From: Acidobacteriota bacterium
GTDB lineage: Bacteria; Acidobacteriota; Terriglobia; Bryobacterales; Bryobacteraceae
Length of the DNA stretch: 35,789 nt
Reading direction: 5' to 3'
Assembly: GCA_016213755.1 (NCBI GenBank)
Contig: JACQZT010000244.1
Span: forward strand, 1-35,789
Numbering within the stretch: position 1 is the first letter of the stretch; every line of letters begins with the position of its first letter. Positions 22,909-31,263 of this stretch are shown here, piece after piece. The notes below the pieces were generated by a model. The model searched no databases and was not told the origin of the DNA. It saw nothing but the letters and a program-made list of their open reading frames with translations. Both the position numbers and the translations under genes were made by a program.

Positions 22909-23634
22909 ATGGGCAAGCCTGTCACGCTATTCGTCACCTGCCTGGTCGACCAGCTATTTCCCAAAATCGGCTTGGGCATGGCCGATGTGCTGGAAGGCCT
23001 GGGCTATGACCTCGATTTTCCCGAGGCCCAGACCTGCTGCGGGCAGCCGGCCTTCAACAGCGGGCACTGGGACGAGGCGCGCGACGTGGCGCGCCATTTC
23101 CTGGACGTGTTCCGCGACTCGGAGTACATCGTCTGCCCCTCGGGATCGTGCGCCTCGATGGTGGCGCACCACTACGAGGAACTCTTCGCGGCCGAATCCG
23201 GGCGGCTCGACCAGGTGCGCGCGATCAAACCCCGTGTGTGGGAGTTTTCGCGGTTCCTGCTCGAGGTGGCCCAGGCGGAAGACCTGGGCGCGCGGCTGGA
23301 CCGGGTGGTCACCTTCCACGACAGTTGCCACGGGCTGCGCGAGCTGCGCATTAAGGAAGGCCCGCGCCGCCTGTTGAGCCATGTGCGGGGACTCCAGTTG
23401 CGCGAAATGGACGCGGCCGAAGAGTGCTGCGGCTTCGGCGGTACCTTCTCGGTGAAGTTCCCGGAGCTCTCCGGCGGCATGGCGCGCACCAAGATCGAAT
23501 CCATCCTCCGCACCGGCGCGGACACGGTGGTGGGGCTCGACTCGAGTTGTCTGATGCAGATCGAGGGCGCGCTGCGCCGCGCCGGCTCGCCGGTGCGCAC
23601 CATGCACCTGGCCGAGGTGCTCGCATCCCGTTGA
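22909..23634 (+). CDS. lutA: Lactate utilisation protein A, (Fe-S)-binding
   Basis: A 241-residue protein with two CCG domains: TCCGQPAFNSG (about 43-53) and ECCGFGGTFSVKFPE (about 172-186). These Cys-rich motifs bind a non-cubane iron-sulfur cluster, as in heterodisulfide reductase subunit B and LutA/LldE. With LutB and LutC it forms the L-lactate dehydrogenase complex that oxidises lactate to pyruvate without LldD. It is first in a lutA-lutB-lutC run, with 7 nt to lutB. No lactate permease or GntR-type LutR regulator is visible beside it. Confidence 0.93.
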   Translation: MGKPVTLFVTCLVDQLFPKIGLGMADVLEGLGYDLDFPEAQTCCGQPAFNSGHWDEARDVARHFLDVFRDSEYIVCPSGSCASMVAHHYEELFAAESGRLDQVRAIKPRVWEFSRFLLEVAQAEDLGARLDRVVTFHDSCHGLRELRIKEGPRRLLSHVRGLQLREMDAAEECCGFGGTFSVKFPELSGGMARTKIESILRTGADTVVGLDSSCLMQIEGALRRAGSPVRTMHLAEVLASR

Positions 23635-23641
23635 GGCGCCC

Positions 23642-25063
23642 ATGAACGCACCCGAGAAGATCCGGACAACTCTGGCCAACGCGGACCTGCAAGCGGCCAT
23701 CTACGCCGCCACCGGCCGGCTCATGAAAAAGCGCGCGGCGGTGGTGGGTCCGGAAATCCTGCCAGACTACCAGGAGTTGCGCACCCAGGCCGCCGCGGTC
23801 AAGCGCCACACGCTCGAGAACCTGGACCACTACCTGGAACAACTGGAAGCCAACGTCACGCGGCGCGGCGGCAAGGTGGTTTGGTGCAAAGACGGCGCCG
23901 AAGTGGCCGGGTTTCTGACCCGGCTGGCGCGGGAGAAAAGCGCGCGCCTCATCGTGAAGTCCAAGTCGATGACCACCGAGGAAATCGACCTGAACGAAGA
24001 ACTCGAGCACGCCGGCATCGAGACGGTCGAAACCGACCTGGGCGAGTACATCATCCAACTGGCGCGCCAGAAACCCTACCACATCGTGGCCCCGGCGCTG
24101 CACATGACGCGCTACGAGGTGGCCGACATCTTCACCGAAAAGCTCGGCGTCGAGCGCGAGACGGTGATCGAGAAGCAGACCATGCTTGCGCGACGGGTGC
24201 TGCGCGAGAAGTTCCTGGCCGCCGACATCGGCGTCAGCGGGGCGAATTTCCTGGTGGCCGACGACGGCGCCGTGGTGTTGTGCACCAACGAAGGCAACGC
24301 GCGGCTGACCACCACCGCGCCGCGCATACACGTGGCCGTGGCGGGAATCGAGAAGCTAGTTCCGCGCGCCGCCGACCTGGCGGTGTTTCTGAAACTGCTG
24401 GGCCGCAGCGCCACCGGCCAGCCGCTGACCGTGTACACCTCGTTTCTGAGCGGGCCGCGGCGCGAGGGCGAAATCGACGGCCCGGAAGAGTTCTACCTGG
24501 TGCTGCTCGACAAGGGCCGCACCGAGGTGCTGGCCGATCCCGAGCGGCGGCAGTCGCTCTGCTGCATCCGCTGCGGGGCGTGCCTGAACCATTGCCCGGT
24601 GTACCGCAAGATCGGCGGGCACAATTATCCGTGGGTCTATTCGGGGCCGCTGGGCGCGGTCATCGCGCCGATGTATCAGGGCATGATGCGCGACCCCTGG
24701 CTGCCTTTCGCCTCCAGCCTGTGCGGCGCCTGCGCCGACGTCTGCCCAGTGAAGATCGAACTGCCCAAGCTGCTGCTGGAGCATCGCGAACAGATCGTGC
24801 GCATCCAGACCCAGGAAGGCCGGAACCGGCTGGAGAAACTGGGGTTCCGGCTGTGGGCCTGGCTGATGCGCCATCCCAAGCTGTTTGAGTTGGCGGGCTC
24901 CGCCGGGTCCGTTCTCGCGCCCGAAAGCGGCGGCTGGCTCGAACGCCTGCCCGGCCTGCTCAACGCCGGGCCGGCCCGGGCCTGGACCAGCCAGCGCGAC
25001 CTGCCCGCCCCGGCCGCGCGCAGTTTCCGCCAGCTCTGGCGCGAGCGCCAGGCAAGGAGTTAA
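23642..25063 (+). CDS. lutB: Lactate utilisation protein B, iron-sulfur subunit
   Basis: A 473-residue protein. The N-terminal LUD domain (about 60-290) contains SKSMTTEEIDLNEELE and ITGVSGANFLVADDGAVVL-like segments. Two [4Fe-4S] clusters follow: C308-x2-C311-x2-C314-x3-C318 and C361-x2-C364-x3-C368. A C-terminal LutB-type tail ends the protein. It should pass electrons from lactate oxidation onward to quinone or another acceptor. Its TAA stop is 1 nt before the GTG start of lutC, with AAGGAG inside its last codons serving lutC. Confidence 0.94.
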   Translation: MNAPEKIRTTLANADLQAAIYAATGRLMKKRAAVVGPEILPDYQELRTQAAAVKRHTLENLDHYLEQLEANVTRRGGKVVWCKDGAEVAGFLTRLAREKSARLIVKSKSMTTEEIDLNEELEHAGIETVETDLGEYIIQLARQKPYHIVAPALHMTRYEVADIFTEKLGVERETVIEKQTMLARRVLREKFLAADIGVSGANFLVADDGAVVLCTNEGNARLTTTAPRIHVAVAGIEKLVPRAADLAVFLKLLGRSATGQPLTVYTSFLSGPRREGEIDGPEEFYLVLLDKGRTEVLADPERRQSLCCIRCGACLNHCPVYRKIGGHNYPWVYSGPLGAVIAPMYQGMMRDPWLPFASSLCGACADVCPVKIELPKLLLEHREQIVRIQTQEGRNRLEKLGFRLWAWLMRHPKLFELAGSAGSVLAPESGGWLERLPGLLNAGPARAWTSQRDLPAPAARSFRQLWRERQARS

Positions 25064-25064
25064 T

Positions 25065-25697
25065 GTGTCGCGCGAAATCATCCTCGAAAAGGTGCGCTCC
25101 GCGCTGGGCCGCAGCCCCGGCCAGCCGCCGGCCGAGGCGCCCGCGACGCGCCTGCGCATTCCCGAGGTCGCCGTCGAAGAGCGCCTCGATAGTTTCCGCC
25201 GCTCCCTGGAAGCGCTGGCGGGCAAGTTCTACCTGGCTTCCTCGCGGGAGGACGCCCGCCGCTACGTTGCCGCGCTGATCGAAGGCCGCACGGCGGTGGC
25301 CTCCAATAGCCCTTACCTGGCCGAATGCGGCATCGCCGGGTTGCCGGGAGTGCGGACCGGGTTCGCGCGCGAAGCGGAGTTGCGCGAGGCGTGCGCCTCG
25401 GCCGGCGCCGGCGTCACCAGCGCCGATTATGCGCTGGCCGATACCGGAACCCTGGTGCTGCTTTCCTCGGCGCGCGAGGCGCGCATGGTGTCGCTGCTGC
25501 CGCCCCTGCACGTGGCGGTGATCCCGCGCGAAATCGTCCTGACGACGCTGGACGAACTGTTAACCTTGCTGCCCTGTCCGGCCGATGCCACGAGTTCCAT
25601 GCTGCTGATCACCGGCCCCAGCCGCACCGCCGACATCGAGCAGATATTGGTGCGAGGCGTGCACGGCCCGGGCGAGGTCCACGTCGTCGTGATATAA
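25065..25697 (+). CDS. lutC: Lactate utilisation protein C
   Basis: A 210-residue LUD-domain protein. The segments GAGVTSADYALADTGTLVLLSS, LPPLHVAVIP and ITGPSRTADIEQILVRGVHGPGEVHVVV-type ending are typical of LutC/YkgG. The start is a GTG at 25065 with AAGGAG 5 nt upstream. The same frame is open further 5', but that part lies in another frame of lutB and does not resemble the family. It completes the lutABC operon. Confidence 0.93.
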   Translation: MSREIILEKVRSALGRSPGQPPAEAPATRLRIPEVAVEERLDSFRRSLEALAGKFYLASSREDARRYVAALIEGRTAVASNSPYLAECGIAGLPGVRTGFAREAELREACASAGAGVTSADYALADTGTLVLLSSAREARMVSLLPPLHVAVIPREIVLTTLDELLTLLPCPADATSSMLLITGPSRTADIEQILVRGVHGPGEVHVVVI

Positions 25698-25732
25698 CGA
25701 AACCAGAACCGGCATCGGCCGCATCTAATTTG

Positions 25733-26341
25733 ATGAAAACCATGAAAGCATCCACACTTTGTGTCTTCGCGCTGGCCCTGGCTTCGACGGCCCTCGCCCA
25801 GGTGGCCGAGTTTTCCCTCAGCGGGGGGCAGTCGCGCCTCACGAACAACGGCATTGGAAGCCTGACGGCCGACGCCAGCGCCAGGAGCGACGACGTCCAG
25901 CTGACCGACGGTTTCCGCTTCGGTTTCCGCATGACGCTCAACAACTGGCGCTTTTTTGGACACGAGGTGGGCTACGCGTATAACCGCACGCAGTTCCGCA
26001 TGAACACGCAGCCGGCGCAGGATTACGGCACCGCCATCCACCAGGGTTTCTACGATTTTCTGGTGTACGGGACCCCGGAAGGCTCCCGGGTGCGGCCCTT
26101 CGCCGCCGGCGGAGGGCATTTCAGCAACTACGTCTTCCCCGGCCAGTCGGTGACGCAGGGCGGCGGGTCGACGAAGTTCGGATTCAACTACGGCGGCGGC
26201 GTGAAGGTCAAGGCCGGCTCGAAGTTCATCCTCCGGCTCGATTTCCGGCAATACCAGAATGGAAAGCCCTTCGATCTGCCGGCGCAGAGCGGGTTGATCC
26301 GCATGAACGAAATCTCGGCGGGCTTTGGAATCGGGCTGTAG
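25733..26341 (+). CDS. Small outer-membrane beta-barrel protein
   Basis: A 202-residue protein with a signal peptide (second Met at 25742: MKASTLCVFALALASTALAQ). The mature part consists of alternating amphipathic strands (FRFGFRMTLNNWRFFGHEVGYAYN; TKFGFNYGGGVKVKAGSKFILRLDFRQYQ) and ends ISAGFGIGL. This is typical of eight-stranded OmpA/OmpX-like porin-fold proteins found in Acidobacteria. No ligand can be named. Either ATG (25733 or 25742) is possible; neither has a good ribosome site. The stop lies 12 nt from the convergent CpaE-like gene. Confidence 0.72.
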   Translation: MKTMKASTLCVFALALASTALAQVAEFSLSGGQSRLTNNGIGSLTADASARSDDVQLTDGFRFGFRMTLNNWRFFGHEVGYAYNRTQFRMNTQPAQDYGTAIHQGFYDFLVYGTPEGSRVRPFAAGGGHFSNYVFPGQSVTQGGGSTKFGFNYGGGVKVKAGSKFILRLDFRQYQNGKPFDLPAQSGLIRMNEISAGFGIGL

Positions 26342-26353
26342 AAGCCTGGAACC

Positions 26354-27496
26354 TCAGCCGCGGCGAAGCAGACCCTTGAATTTTCCGAGCGCGGATTGCG
26401 GCCGCGGGGGCGCGCCGATCATCTCGGCCGCCAGTTCGGCAAAGGCCTTTCCGAGCTTGCACTCCGCCGGGACGCCGGAGCCCGCGACGATCGACTGGCG
26501 CACCGTGCGGTAGTCGTTGGGAAGCACTTTCATCACCGGATGCCGGAGGAATTCCTCCACGTGCGCCGGCGCCATCTCCGAACTGACCCAGCGATTCAAG
26601 ACGATCTTCACCCGGCTGTCGGCCACTCCCCACTTGCGCAGCTCGACCGCGCGCTGCTGAGCCAGCTTGAGGGGCAGCACCTCCGGCGTGCAGACCAGCA
26701 AGACCATCTCGGCGCGCCGGACGATTTCGACCGTGGCCGGATTCACCAGTTCCGGCAGGTCCACCAGAAGAGCGTCATAGCGCAGCCGGACGAAGTTCAG
26801 CAGCAGGAAGTACTCGGTCCAGGAAGGGACGATGGCGACCGGATTGCGGCTGGATGCGAGCAGATCGAAGCCGTGCACCCGGACGACGCTGTTATTCCAG
26901 CGGAAGGAATCCAGTTCCACGATGCTCTGCAGCACCTCCTGAAGGGAGTGCTCGGGAGCCAGGTTCAGCATGAGCGACAAGGCTCCGGAGCGCAGGTCGC
27001 CATCCAGCAGGAGGGGGTTCTTTCCGAGCTCGCCGGCCATGGCCGCGGCCGTATTGAGGGCCACCGTGCTCGCTCCGCTGCCGCCCTTGGCCGGCAGGAA
27101 GACGAACATCCGCTCGATGATTCCGCCCTTGGCGCGGTGCAGCGCATCGTCGGCCGCCCGCAGCAGGTCTTCCACGGGAGGCGGGTAGCGCACCACGGCG
27201 GCGATACGCGTTTCGTCGGGAGTGAGGCGCAAGTCCGACTCGCCCCGAATCCCAACGATCGCGGAATCCGGATGGCTCTCCCGAATCCGGGCGACGCAGT
27301 CCAGCGACCGCCCGGCGTCGCTGAGGTCCACCAGCCAGAGATCGGGGTCGTAGCCGCCGGCCAGCCGTGCGAGGCTGTAAGTGTCCGGGTAAGATTCCAC
27401 TTCCCGGAGCAGGTCCAGTTGGCCGGTGGCGATCACCGCCTCGCGGATGGAGCGAGCTCGCTCGGTCGTCGCGCCCACAATCAGTACGGTAAACAT
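26354..27496 (-). CDS. CpaE/TadZ-like ParA-superfamily ATPase
   Basis: A 380-residue protein. The N-terminal 110 residues form a receiver-like domain (MFTVLIVGATTERARSIRE; DLWLVDLSDAG), as in CpaE/TadZ. The C-terminal MinD/ParA-type ATPase has a deviant Walker A, AKGGSGASTVALN (about 135-147): the signature Lys is kept, but the usual GKT Lys is Ala, as is common in this family. Walker B-like segments are LLLDGDLRSG and ALLVDLPEL. Such proteins localise type IVc (Tad/Flp) pilus machinery. No other tad/cpa gene is in the window, so its role is uncertain. It starts 2 nt after the stop of the upstream secreted protein. Confidence 0.82.
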   Translation of the reverse strand: MFTVLIVGATTERARSIREAVIATGQLDLLREVESYPDTYSLARLAGGYDPDLWLVDLSDAGRSLDCVARIRESHPDSAIVGIRGESDLRLTPDETRIAAVVRYPPPVEDLLRAADDALHRAKGGIIERMFVFLPAKGGSGASTVALNTAAAMAGELGKNPLLLDGDLRSGALSLMLNLAPEHSLQEVLQSIVELDSFRWNNSVVRVHGFDLLASSRNPVAIVPSWTEYFLLLNFVRLRYDALLVDLPELVNPATVEIVRRAEMVLLVCTPEVLPLKLAQQRAVELRKWGVADSRVKIVLNRWVSSEMAPAHVEEFLRHPVMKVLPNDYRTVRQSIVAGSGVPAECKLGKAFAELAAEMIGAPPRPQSALGKFKGLLRRG

Positions 27497-27498
27497 AG

Positions 27499-28566
27499 TT
27501 AGGGTTTGGGGGGCTGCTCGTTGATCTTCTCGTCGGGCAGCGGCTCGGGGGTTTCGAACTTGATGGTGGCCTCGGCGCCGAACTTGCGGTACATGCGGAA
27601 CTCGACCTCGTTCTTACTCAAGAACTTGCTGGCTCGCATGCGCACCACGGCGCGCAGGGGCAGAATAAACTGCTGGCCGCCGATCTCGGTGAAATCGTAG
27701 TCCAGCGTGGTGGCCGCCTGCTGCACCGGGAAGGTCGCCGGGATGTTCTCGGCCTCCAGCGTGATACGCATGACCGCCAGCGTATCCCGGTCCACGTAGA
27801 CCAGGCCCCGGTAGCCGGGAACGATGTCCAGGCGGCGCTCGTAGCTGACGTGCCACTTGGAGCGCGACTGCGATACCCGATACTCGAACACGTGCATGCG
27901 CCGGCCCCGCAGCGTGGCCCAGCGTTCCCAGCGAAAGTCGGCCTGCGTTTCGGGCTCGAATATTTCCTTCAGCATGCTGCCGAATTCGCCGCTGGAGGTC
28001 GATCCGCCCAGCCGATCGAAGGAGATGTCGGTGGGCCGGTTGTTCACCAGGACGACCTTGTAGTCTTCCTTCTGCTCGAAGTAGGTCAGGCGCACGGTGA
28101 GGACGTCGTCGCGCTGCCAGAACTCGAGTCCCGAAGGATCGTAGAAGCGCCGCGTCACCTGCGTGCAGACGAAGTCCGGCAGGCGCTTCACATAGCTCAG
28201 GGAGTATTGCCGGACCTCCTCGATAATCCGTTTCTGCTCCGCGGAACTCGGACCGGGAATCGGCGGCGGGGGTGGTTTGGGGGCCACGACGGGAGGCGGC
28301 GCCAGGTCTTTCGAGGCATCGCGCAGCGCCCGCAGGGCCTCCAGAGTGCGCGGGCCCGCGCCCAAGCCTTGCAGGTCCTCGATGGTGCGGTCGTCCAGCC
28401 GGTCTGTCAGCACGACCTTCCTCAGGTAGTCGCCCACCTGCTTGTCCGGATGGCGCAGTTCGATGGACGACTTCACAAAGGTGAGCAGTTGCGCCACGGT
28501 CATCCTCATCTGCGCCGGCAAAGCCAGGGCAGCCAGCAAGCCGGCAATGACCATTCGTCGTCCCAT
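27499..28566 (-). CDS. Secreted protein of unknown function
   Basis: A 355-residue protein with a short signal peptide (MVIAGLLAALALPAQM at residues 5-20; the Met at residue 5 is an alternative start). A small helical domain (about 22-90) contains a helix-hairpin-like segment (LTDRLDDRTIEDLQGLGAG). Next comes a Pro-rich linker (PPPVVAPKPPPPPIPGP), then a mostly beta domain (about 120-345; FVCTQVTRRFYD, YRGLVYVDRDTLAVMRI). The C-terminal domain looks like an outer-membrane-lipoprotein-sorting/LolA-like fold seen in many acidobacterial proteins, but I cannot assign a function. It is coupled to the CpaE-like gene downstream, and its 5' end is 15 nt from the palindromic repeat. Confidence 0.7.
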   Translation of the reverse strand: MGRRMVIAGLLAALALPAQMRMTVAQLLTFVKSSIELRHPDKQVGDYLRKVVLTDRLDDRTIEDLQGLGAGPRTLEALRALRDASKDLAPPPVVAPKPPPPPIPGPSSAEQKRIIEEVRQYSLSYVKRLPDFVCTQVTRRFYDPSGLEFWQRDDVLTVRLTYFEQKEDYKVVLVNNRPTDISFDRLGGSTSSGEFGSMLKEIFEPETQADFRWERWATLRGRRMHVFEYRVSQSRSKWHVSYERRLDIVPGYRGLVYVDRDTLAVMRITLEAENIPATFPVQQAATTLDYDFTEIGGQQFILPLRAVVRMRASKFLSKNEVEFRMYRKFGAEATIKFETPEPLPDEKINEQPPKP

Positions 28567-28580
28567 ACCTCAATTCTCTC

Positions 28581-28668
28581 AAAACCGGGGATAGTACACT
28601 CAATACACCTGTTTCGCCGAAAACACACCGGGCGAAATAGGTGTATTGAGTGTACTGTCCCCGGTTTT
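28581..28668. repeat. Intact palindromic repeat, 38-nt arms
   Basis: Arms 28581-28618 and 28631-28668 are complementary throughout, with a 12-nt loop. The only two non-Watson-Crick positions (28592/28657 and 28611/28638) are G-T pairs, so the plus-strand RNA would pair fully. The core is accggggatagtacactcaa / ttgagtgtactgtccccggt. A second copy of the same palindrome is split between 7278-7301 and 9379-9411. Confidence 0.9.
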
Positions 28669-29625
28669 CCCGGTTTTGAGGGCGGGGAGGCCGCCTAGGG
28701 GGCGGGCCAGGCGGACGGCGCGGAGGATGGCTTGGGCGAGGGCTTCGGCCGCCGCGACGCCCAGGGCGTTCAGGTCGGCCCAGACATCTCCGGCCGAGAG
28801 CGCGAATACCACGTCGCCGTCCAGCATGGTGAAGACCGGCGAGATGGCGCGCGCCATGCCGGCCGAGGCCATCTGTGCCAGCCGGGTCGCCTGCGGCTTG
28901 CTCAGCCGCGCATTGGTGGCGATCACCGCCAGCGTGGTGTTCTCCCCCGGATTCGGAATGCCGCCCGGCGCACCGCGCTTCAACTCGCGCGCGGTATCGG
29001 CGAACTCCAACCCGGTCTCCGAGCGGCGCGCACCGGCCACGATCCGACCGGTTTCGGGATCGACGACATCGCCGAAGGCGTTCACCGCCGCCAGCGCCGA
29101 AACCAGCGCGGAGCCTTCCAGCGCCACAGTGAACGAGCCGAGGCCGGACTTCATGGCGCGCCGCATGCCGAACAGCTTGCCCACCGAGGCGCCCGTCCCG
29201 GCGCCAACGCAACCCTCGGCGACGGCGCCGGAAGTGGCTGCCGCCGCCGCGGCTTCGCCCATCTCGCGGGTGGGGCGCACGTTCGGCTTGCCGAGCGCGA
29301 GGTCGTACAGGATGGCGCCCGCCACCAGCGGCACCCTCGCCGCCGGGGTTTCGAACCCCACGCCCTTGTGCTCGAGATAGCGGCGCACGCCGGACGCCGC
29401 CTCGAGGCCAAAGGCGCTGCCGCCGGCCAGCACCACGGCATGCAGGCGTTCGGTCAGGTGCAGCGGGCTCAGCAAGCCGGGTTCTTCGAGGCCCGTCGCG
29501 GCGCCGCGAACGTCGATGCCGGCCGCGGCGCCGGCCTCGCACCGGATCGCCGTGCAGCCGGTGAGCGCCTCGTAGTCCGAAGCGTGGCCCACGCGGATGC
29601 CGGGAATGTCGGTCAGTCCTTTCAT
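28600..29625 (-). CDS. P1-family peptidase (DmpA/BapA-like)
   Basis: About 341 residues, starting MKGLTDIPGIRVGHASD, the classic N-terminus of DmpA-type L-aminopeptidase/D-esterases. Other family segments: VVLAGGSAFGLEAASGVRRY; CVGAGTGASVGKLFGM; ENTTLAVIATNARLSKPQ, where the autocleavage site and Thr/Ser nucleophile are expected; and GDVVFALSAGD. These enzymes self-cleave and hydrolyse N-terminal residues of small peptides. The ORF continues upstream to 29694, but the family start is 29625. The natural end appears to be near LGGLPAL; the last roughly 25 residues (GDSTLNTP... to AKQVY) and the stop codon are encoded by the palindromic repeat at 28581-28668. Confidence 0.87.
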   Translation of the reverse strand: MKGLTDIPGIRVGHASDYEALTGCTAIRCEAGAAAGIDVRGAATGLEEPGLLSPLHLTERLHAVVLAGGSAFGLEAASGVRRYLEHKGVGFETPAARVPLVAGAILYDLALGKPNVRPTREMGEAAAAAATSGAVAEGCVGAGTGASVGKLFGMRRAMKSGLGSFTVALEGSALVSALAAVNAFGDVVDPETGRIVAGARRSETGLEFADTARELKRGAPGGIPNPGENTTLAVIATNARLSKPQATRLAQMASAGMARAISPVFTMLDGDVVFALSAGDVWADLNALGVAAAEALAQAILRAVRLARPLGGLPALKTGKTGDSTLNTPISPGVFSAKQVY

Positions 29626-29668
29626 GCCGCCGCTTGTATGGTAGCATCGTCGGAGAGGAATCCACGGT

Positions 29669-30427
29669 TTGCTCGACTTCCTGAAAGGGCCCATCCTTGC
29701 ATTCCAGGACTTTCTCGCTCTGGCGGGCCGGGCGTTCCTGAATATCTTCCGGCGGCCGCACTACTTCGACGACATCTCCATCCAGATGGACACCATCGGA
29801 GTGGGCAGCTTGCCGATCGTGATCCTGACCGGTTTCTTCAGCGGAGCGGTGATGGCGCTGCAGATGTCGCGCGCGCTGTCGACCTACGGCGCCACGGGCC
29901 AGATCGGCACCATCACGGCCATTACGCTGGTGCGCGAACTGGGGCCCGTGCTGACGGCCCTGCTGGTGGCGGGACGCAACGCCTCCGGCATCGCCAGCGA
30001 ACTCGGATCGATGAAAGTGACCGAGCAGATCGACGCCATGCGTGCGCTGGGCACCGACCCGGTGCAGAAGCTGGTCACCCCGCGCCTGATCGCCACCGCC
30101 GTGGTGCTGCCGCTGCTGACCATCATCGCCGACTTCGTCGGCATCTTCGGCGGTTATTGCGTGGCCTGCCCGCTGCTCAATCTGCTCACGCCCAACCAGT
30201 ACTGGACCACTTCCTATCGCGCCATCGAGTACAACGATCTCTCGCAGGGCCTGCTGAAGCCGTTCCTGTTCGCCATCGTCATCGCCCTGGTGGGATGCTA
30301 TTACGGCATGCGCACCACGGGCGGCACGCAGGGCGTGGGCCGCGCCACCACGCAGGCCGTGGTGGTGGCGTCGATCTGGGTGTTCGTTCTGAACTTCGTG
30401 ACCACCAGGGTGTTTGTGAACCTGTAA
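29669..30427 (+). CDS. mlaE: MlaE-type ABC transporter permease
   Basis: A 252-residue permease with five to six helices. MlaE/YrbE signatures: LPIVILTGFFSGAVMALQ, VRELGPVLTALLVAGR, GSMKVTEQIDAMRALGTDP and the late TTGGTQGVGRATTQAVV. It forms the membrane core of an MCE phospholipid transporter that moves lipids between inner and outer membranes. The start is TTG at 29669, with GAGAGGA upstream. It is divergent from the P1 peptidase across 43 nt. Its stop shares one base with the mlaF start (TAATG). Confidence 0.93.
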   Translation: MLDFLKGPILAFQDFLALAGRAFLNIFRRPHYFDDISIQMDTIGVGSLPIVILTGFFSGAVMALQMSRALSTYGATGQIGTITAITLVRELGPVLTALLVAGRNASGIASELGSMKVTEQIDAMRALGTDPVQKLVTPRLIATAVVLPLLTIIADFVGIFGGYCVACPLLNLLTPNQYWTTSYRAIEYNDLSQGLLKPFLFAIVIALVGCYYGMRTTGGTQGVGRATTQAVVVASIWVFVLNFVTTRVFVNL

Positions 30428-31260
30428 TGACCGGCGAAGCTCACGACTGCGTTCTCCGATTCGAAAACGTGAGCGTCCGCTTCGAGGACGTCACGGCTCT
30501 GGATCGCGTGTCGTTCGCCATGCGCGCGGGCGAGACGCGCGTTATCCTGGGCGCGGCGGGCAGCGGCAAGACCATCCTGCTGAAGGCGGCGCTGGGCCTG
30601 GTGCGGGCCGGCGAAGGCCGGGTTCTGGTCTTCGGCGAGGACATCACGCGCCGCCGGGAACGGGAGTTGTACGAACTGCGCAGCCGCATTGGCATGTTGT
30701 TCCAGGAGGGCGGGCTGTTCGACTCGCTGACCGTCGAGGAGAACGTCGCCTATCCGCTGGTCAATCAGAAGACGGAGCGCAAGCTGAGTCCGGCGCAGGT
30801 GCGCGAGAAGGTCGAGGAGTCGCTGCGCTTCGTGGAGCTCGGGCACACGCTCGAGAAATTCCCCAGCCAGCTTTCCGGCGGCATAAGGCGCCGCGTCGGC
30901 ATCGCGCGGGCGGCGGTCACCGAGCCGCCGCTGGTGCTGTACGATTCCCCCACCGCGGGCCTGGATCCGATCACCGCCAACAACATCATCGCCCTGATCG
31001 TCAAAGAGCGCGACGTGAAGAACACCACCACCGCACTGGTGACGCACCGCTATCAGGACGGCGCCTTGCTGGCCGACTTCCGCTACAATTCAGACAGCGG
31101 CCAGTTGGAGCCGCTCGCCCGCAACGGCCGCGCCGCCGGGCGCGAGACGACGTTTATGGTCATGCGCGAGGGCCGCCTGGTATTTGAAGGTGCACAGGAC
31201 GAGCTGGAATCCTCCCGCGATCCCTACATCGCCAAGTTTGCGAGGCAGTCGAGCGAATAA
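30427..31260 (+). CDS. mlaF: MlaF-type ABC transporter ATPase
   Basis: A 277-residue ATPase driving the MCE lipid transporter. Walker A GAAGSGKT (42-49), Q-loop Q93, signature LSGGIRRRVGIARA (149-162) and H-loop H207 (VTHR) are intact. In Walker B (LVLYDSPTAGLDP) the residue after D173 is S174, where most ABC ATPases have the catalytic Glu. A roughly 30-residue segment after the H-loop (ADFRYNSDSGQLEPLARNG) precedes a terminal strand-helix (FMVMREGRLVFEG). The long open frame extending far upstream over the peptidase and mlaE is not coding; the ATG at 30427 is coupled to mlaE. Confidence 0.93.
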   Translation: MTGEAHDCVLRFENVSVRFEDVTALDRVSFAMRAGETRVILGAAGSGKTILLKAALGLVRAGEGRVLVFGEDITRRRERELYELRSRIGMLFQEGGLFDSLTVEENVAYPLVNQKTERKLSPAQVREKVEESLRFVELGHTLEKFPSQLSGGIRRRVGIARAAVTEPPLVLYDSPTAGLDPITANNIIALIVKERDVKNTTTALVTHRYQDGALLADFRYNSDSGQLEPLARNGRAAGRETTFMVMREGRLVFEGAQDELESSRDPYIAKFARQSSE

Positions 31261-31263
31261 ACC

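Noticed and set aside
23642-25063. LutB as a glycolate oxidase iron-sulfur subunit (GlcF)
   Set aside because: The N-terminal LUD domain and the flanking lutA and lutC genes fit the lactate system; GlcD and GlcE are absent.
27614-29761. A 715-codon minus-strand frame across the repeat
   Set aside because: It is out of frame with the P1 peptidase and the secreted protein, both of which have clear family or signal features. It is very Arg-rich.
28732-31260. An 842-codon plus-strand frame ending in an ABC ATPase
   Set aside because: Only the last 277 codons (from 30427) are mlaF. The rest runs antisense to the P1 peptidase and out of frame through mlaE, has Arg/Gly/His-rich shadow composition and no domain.
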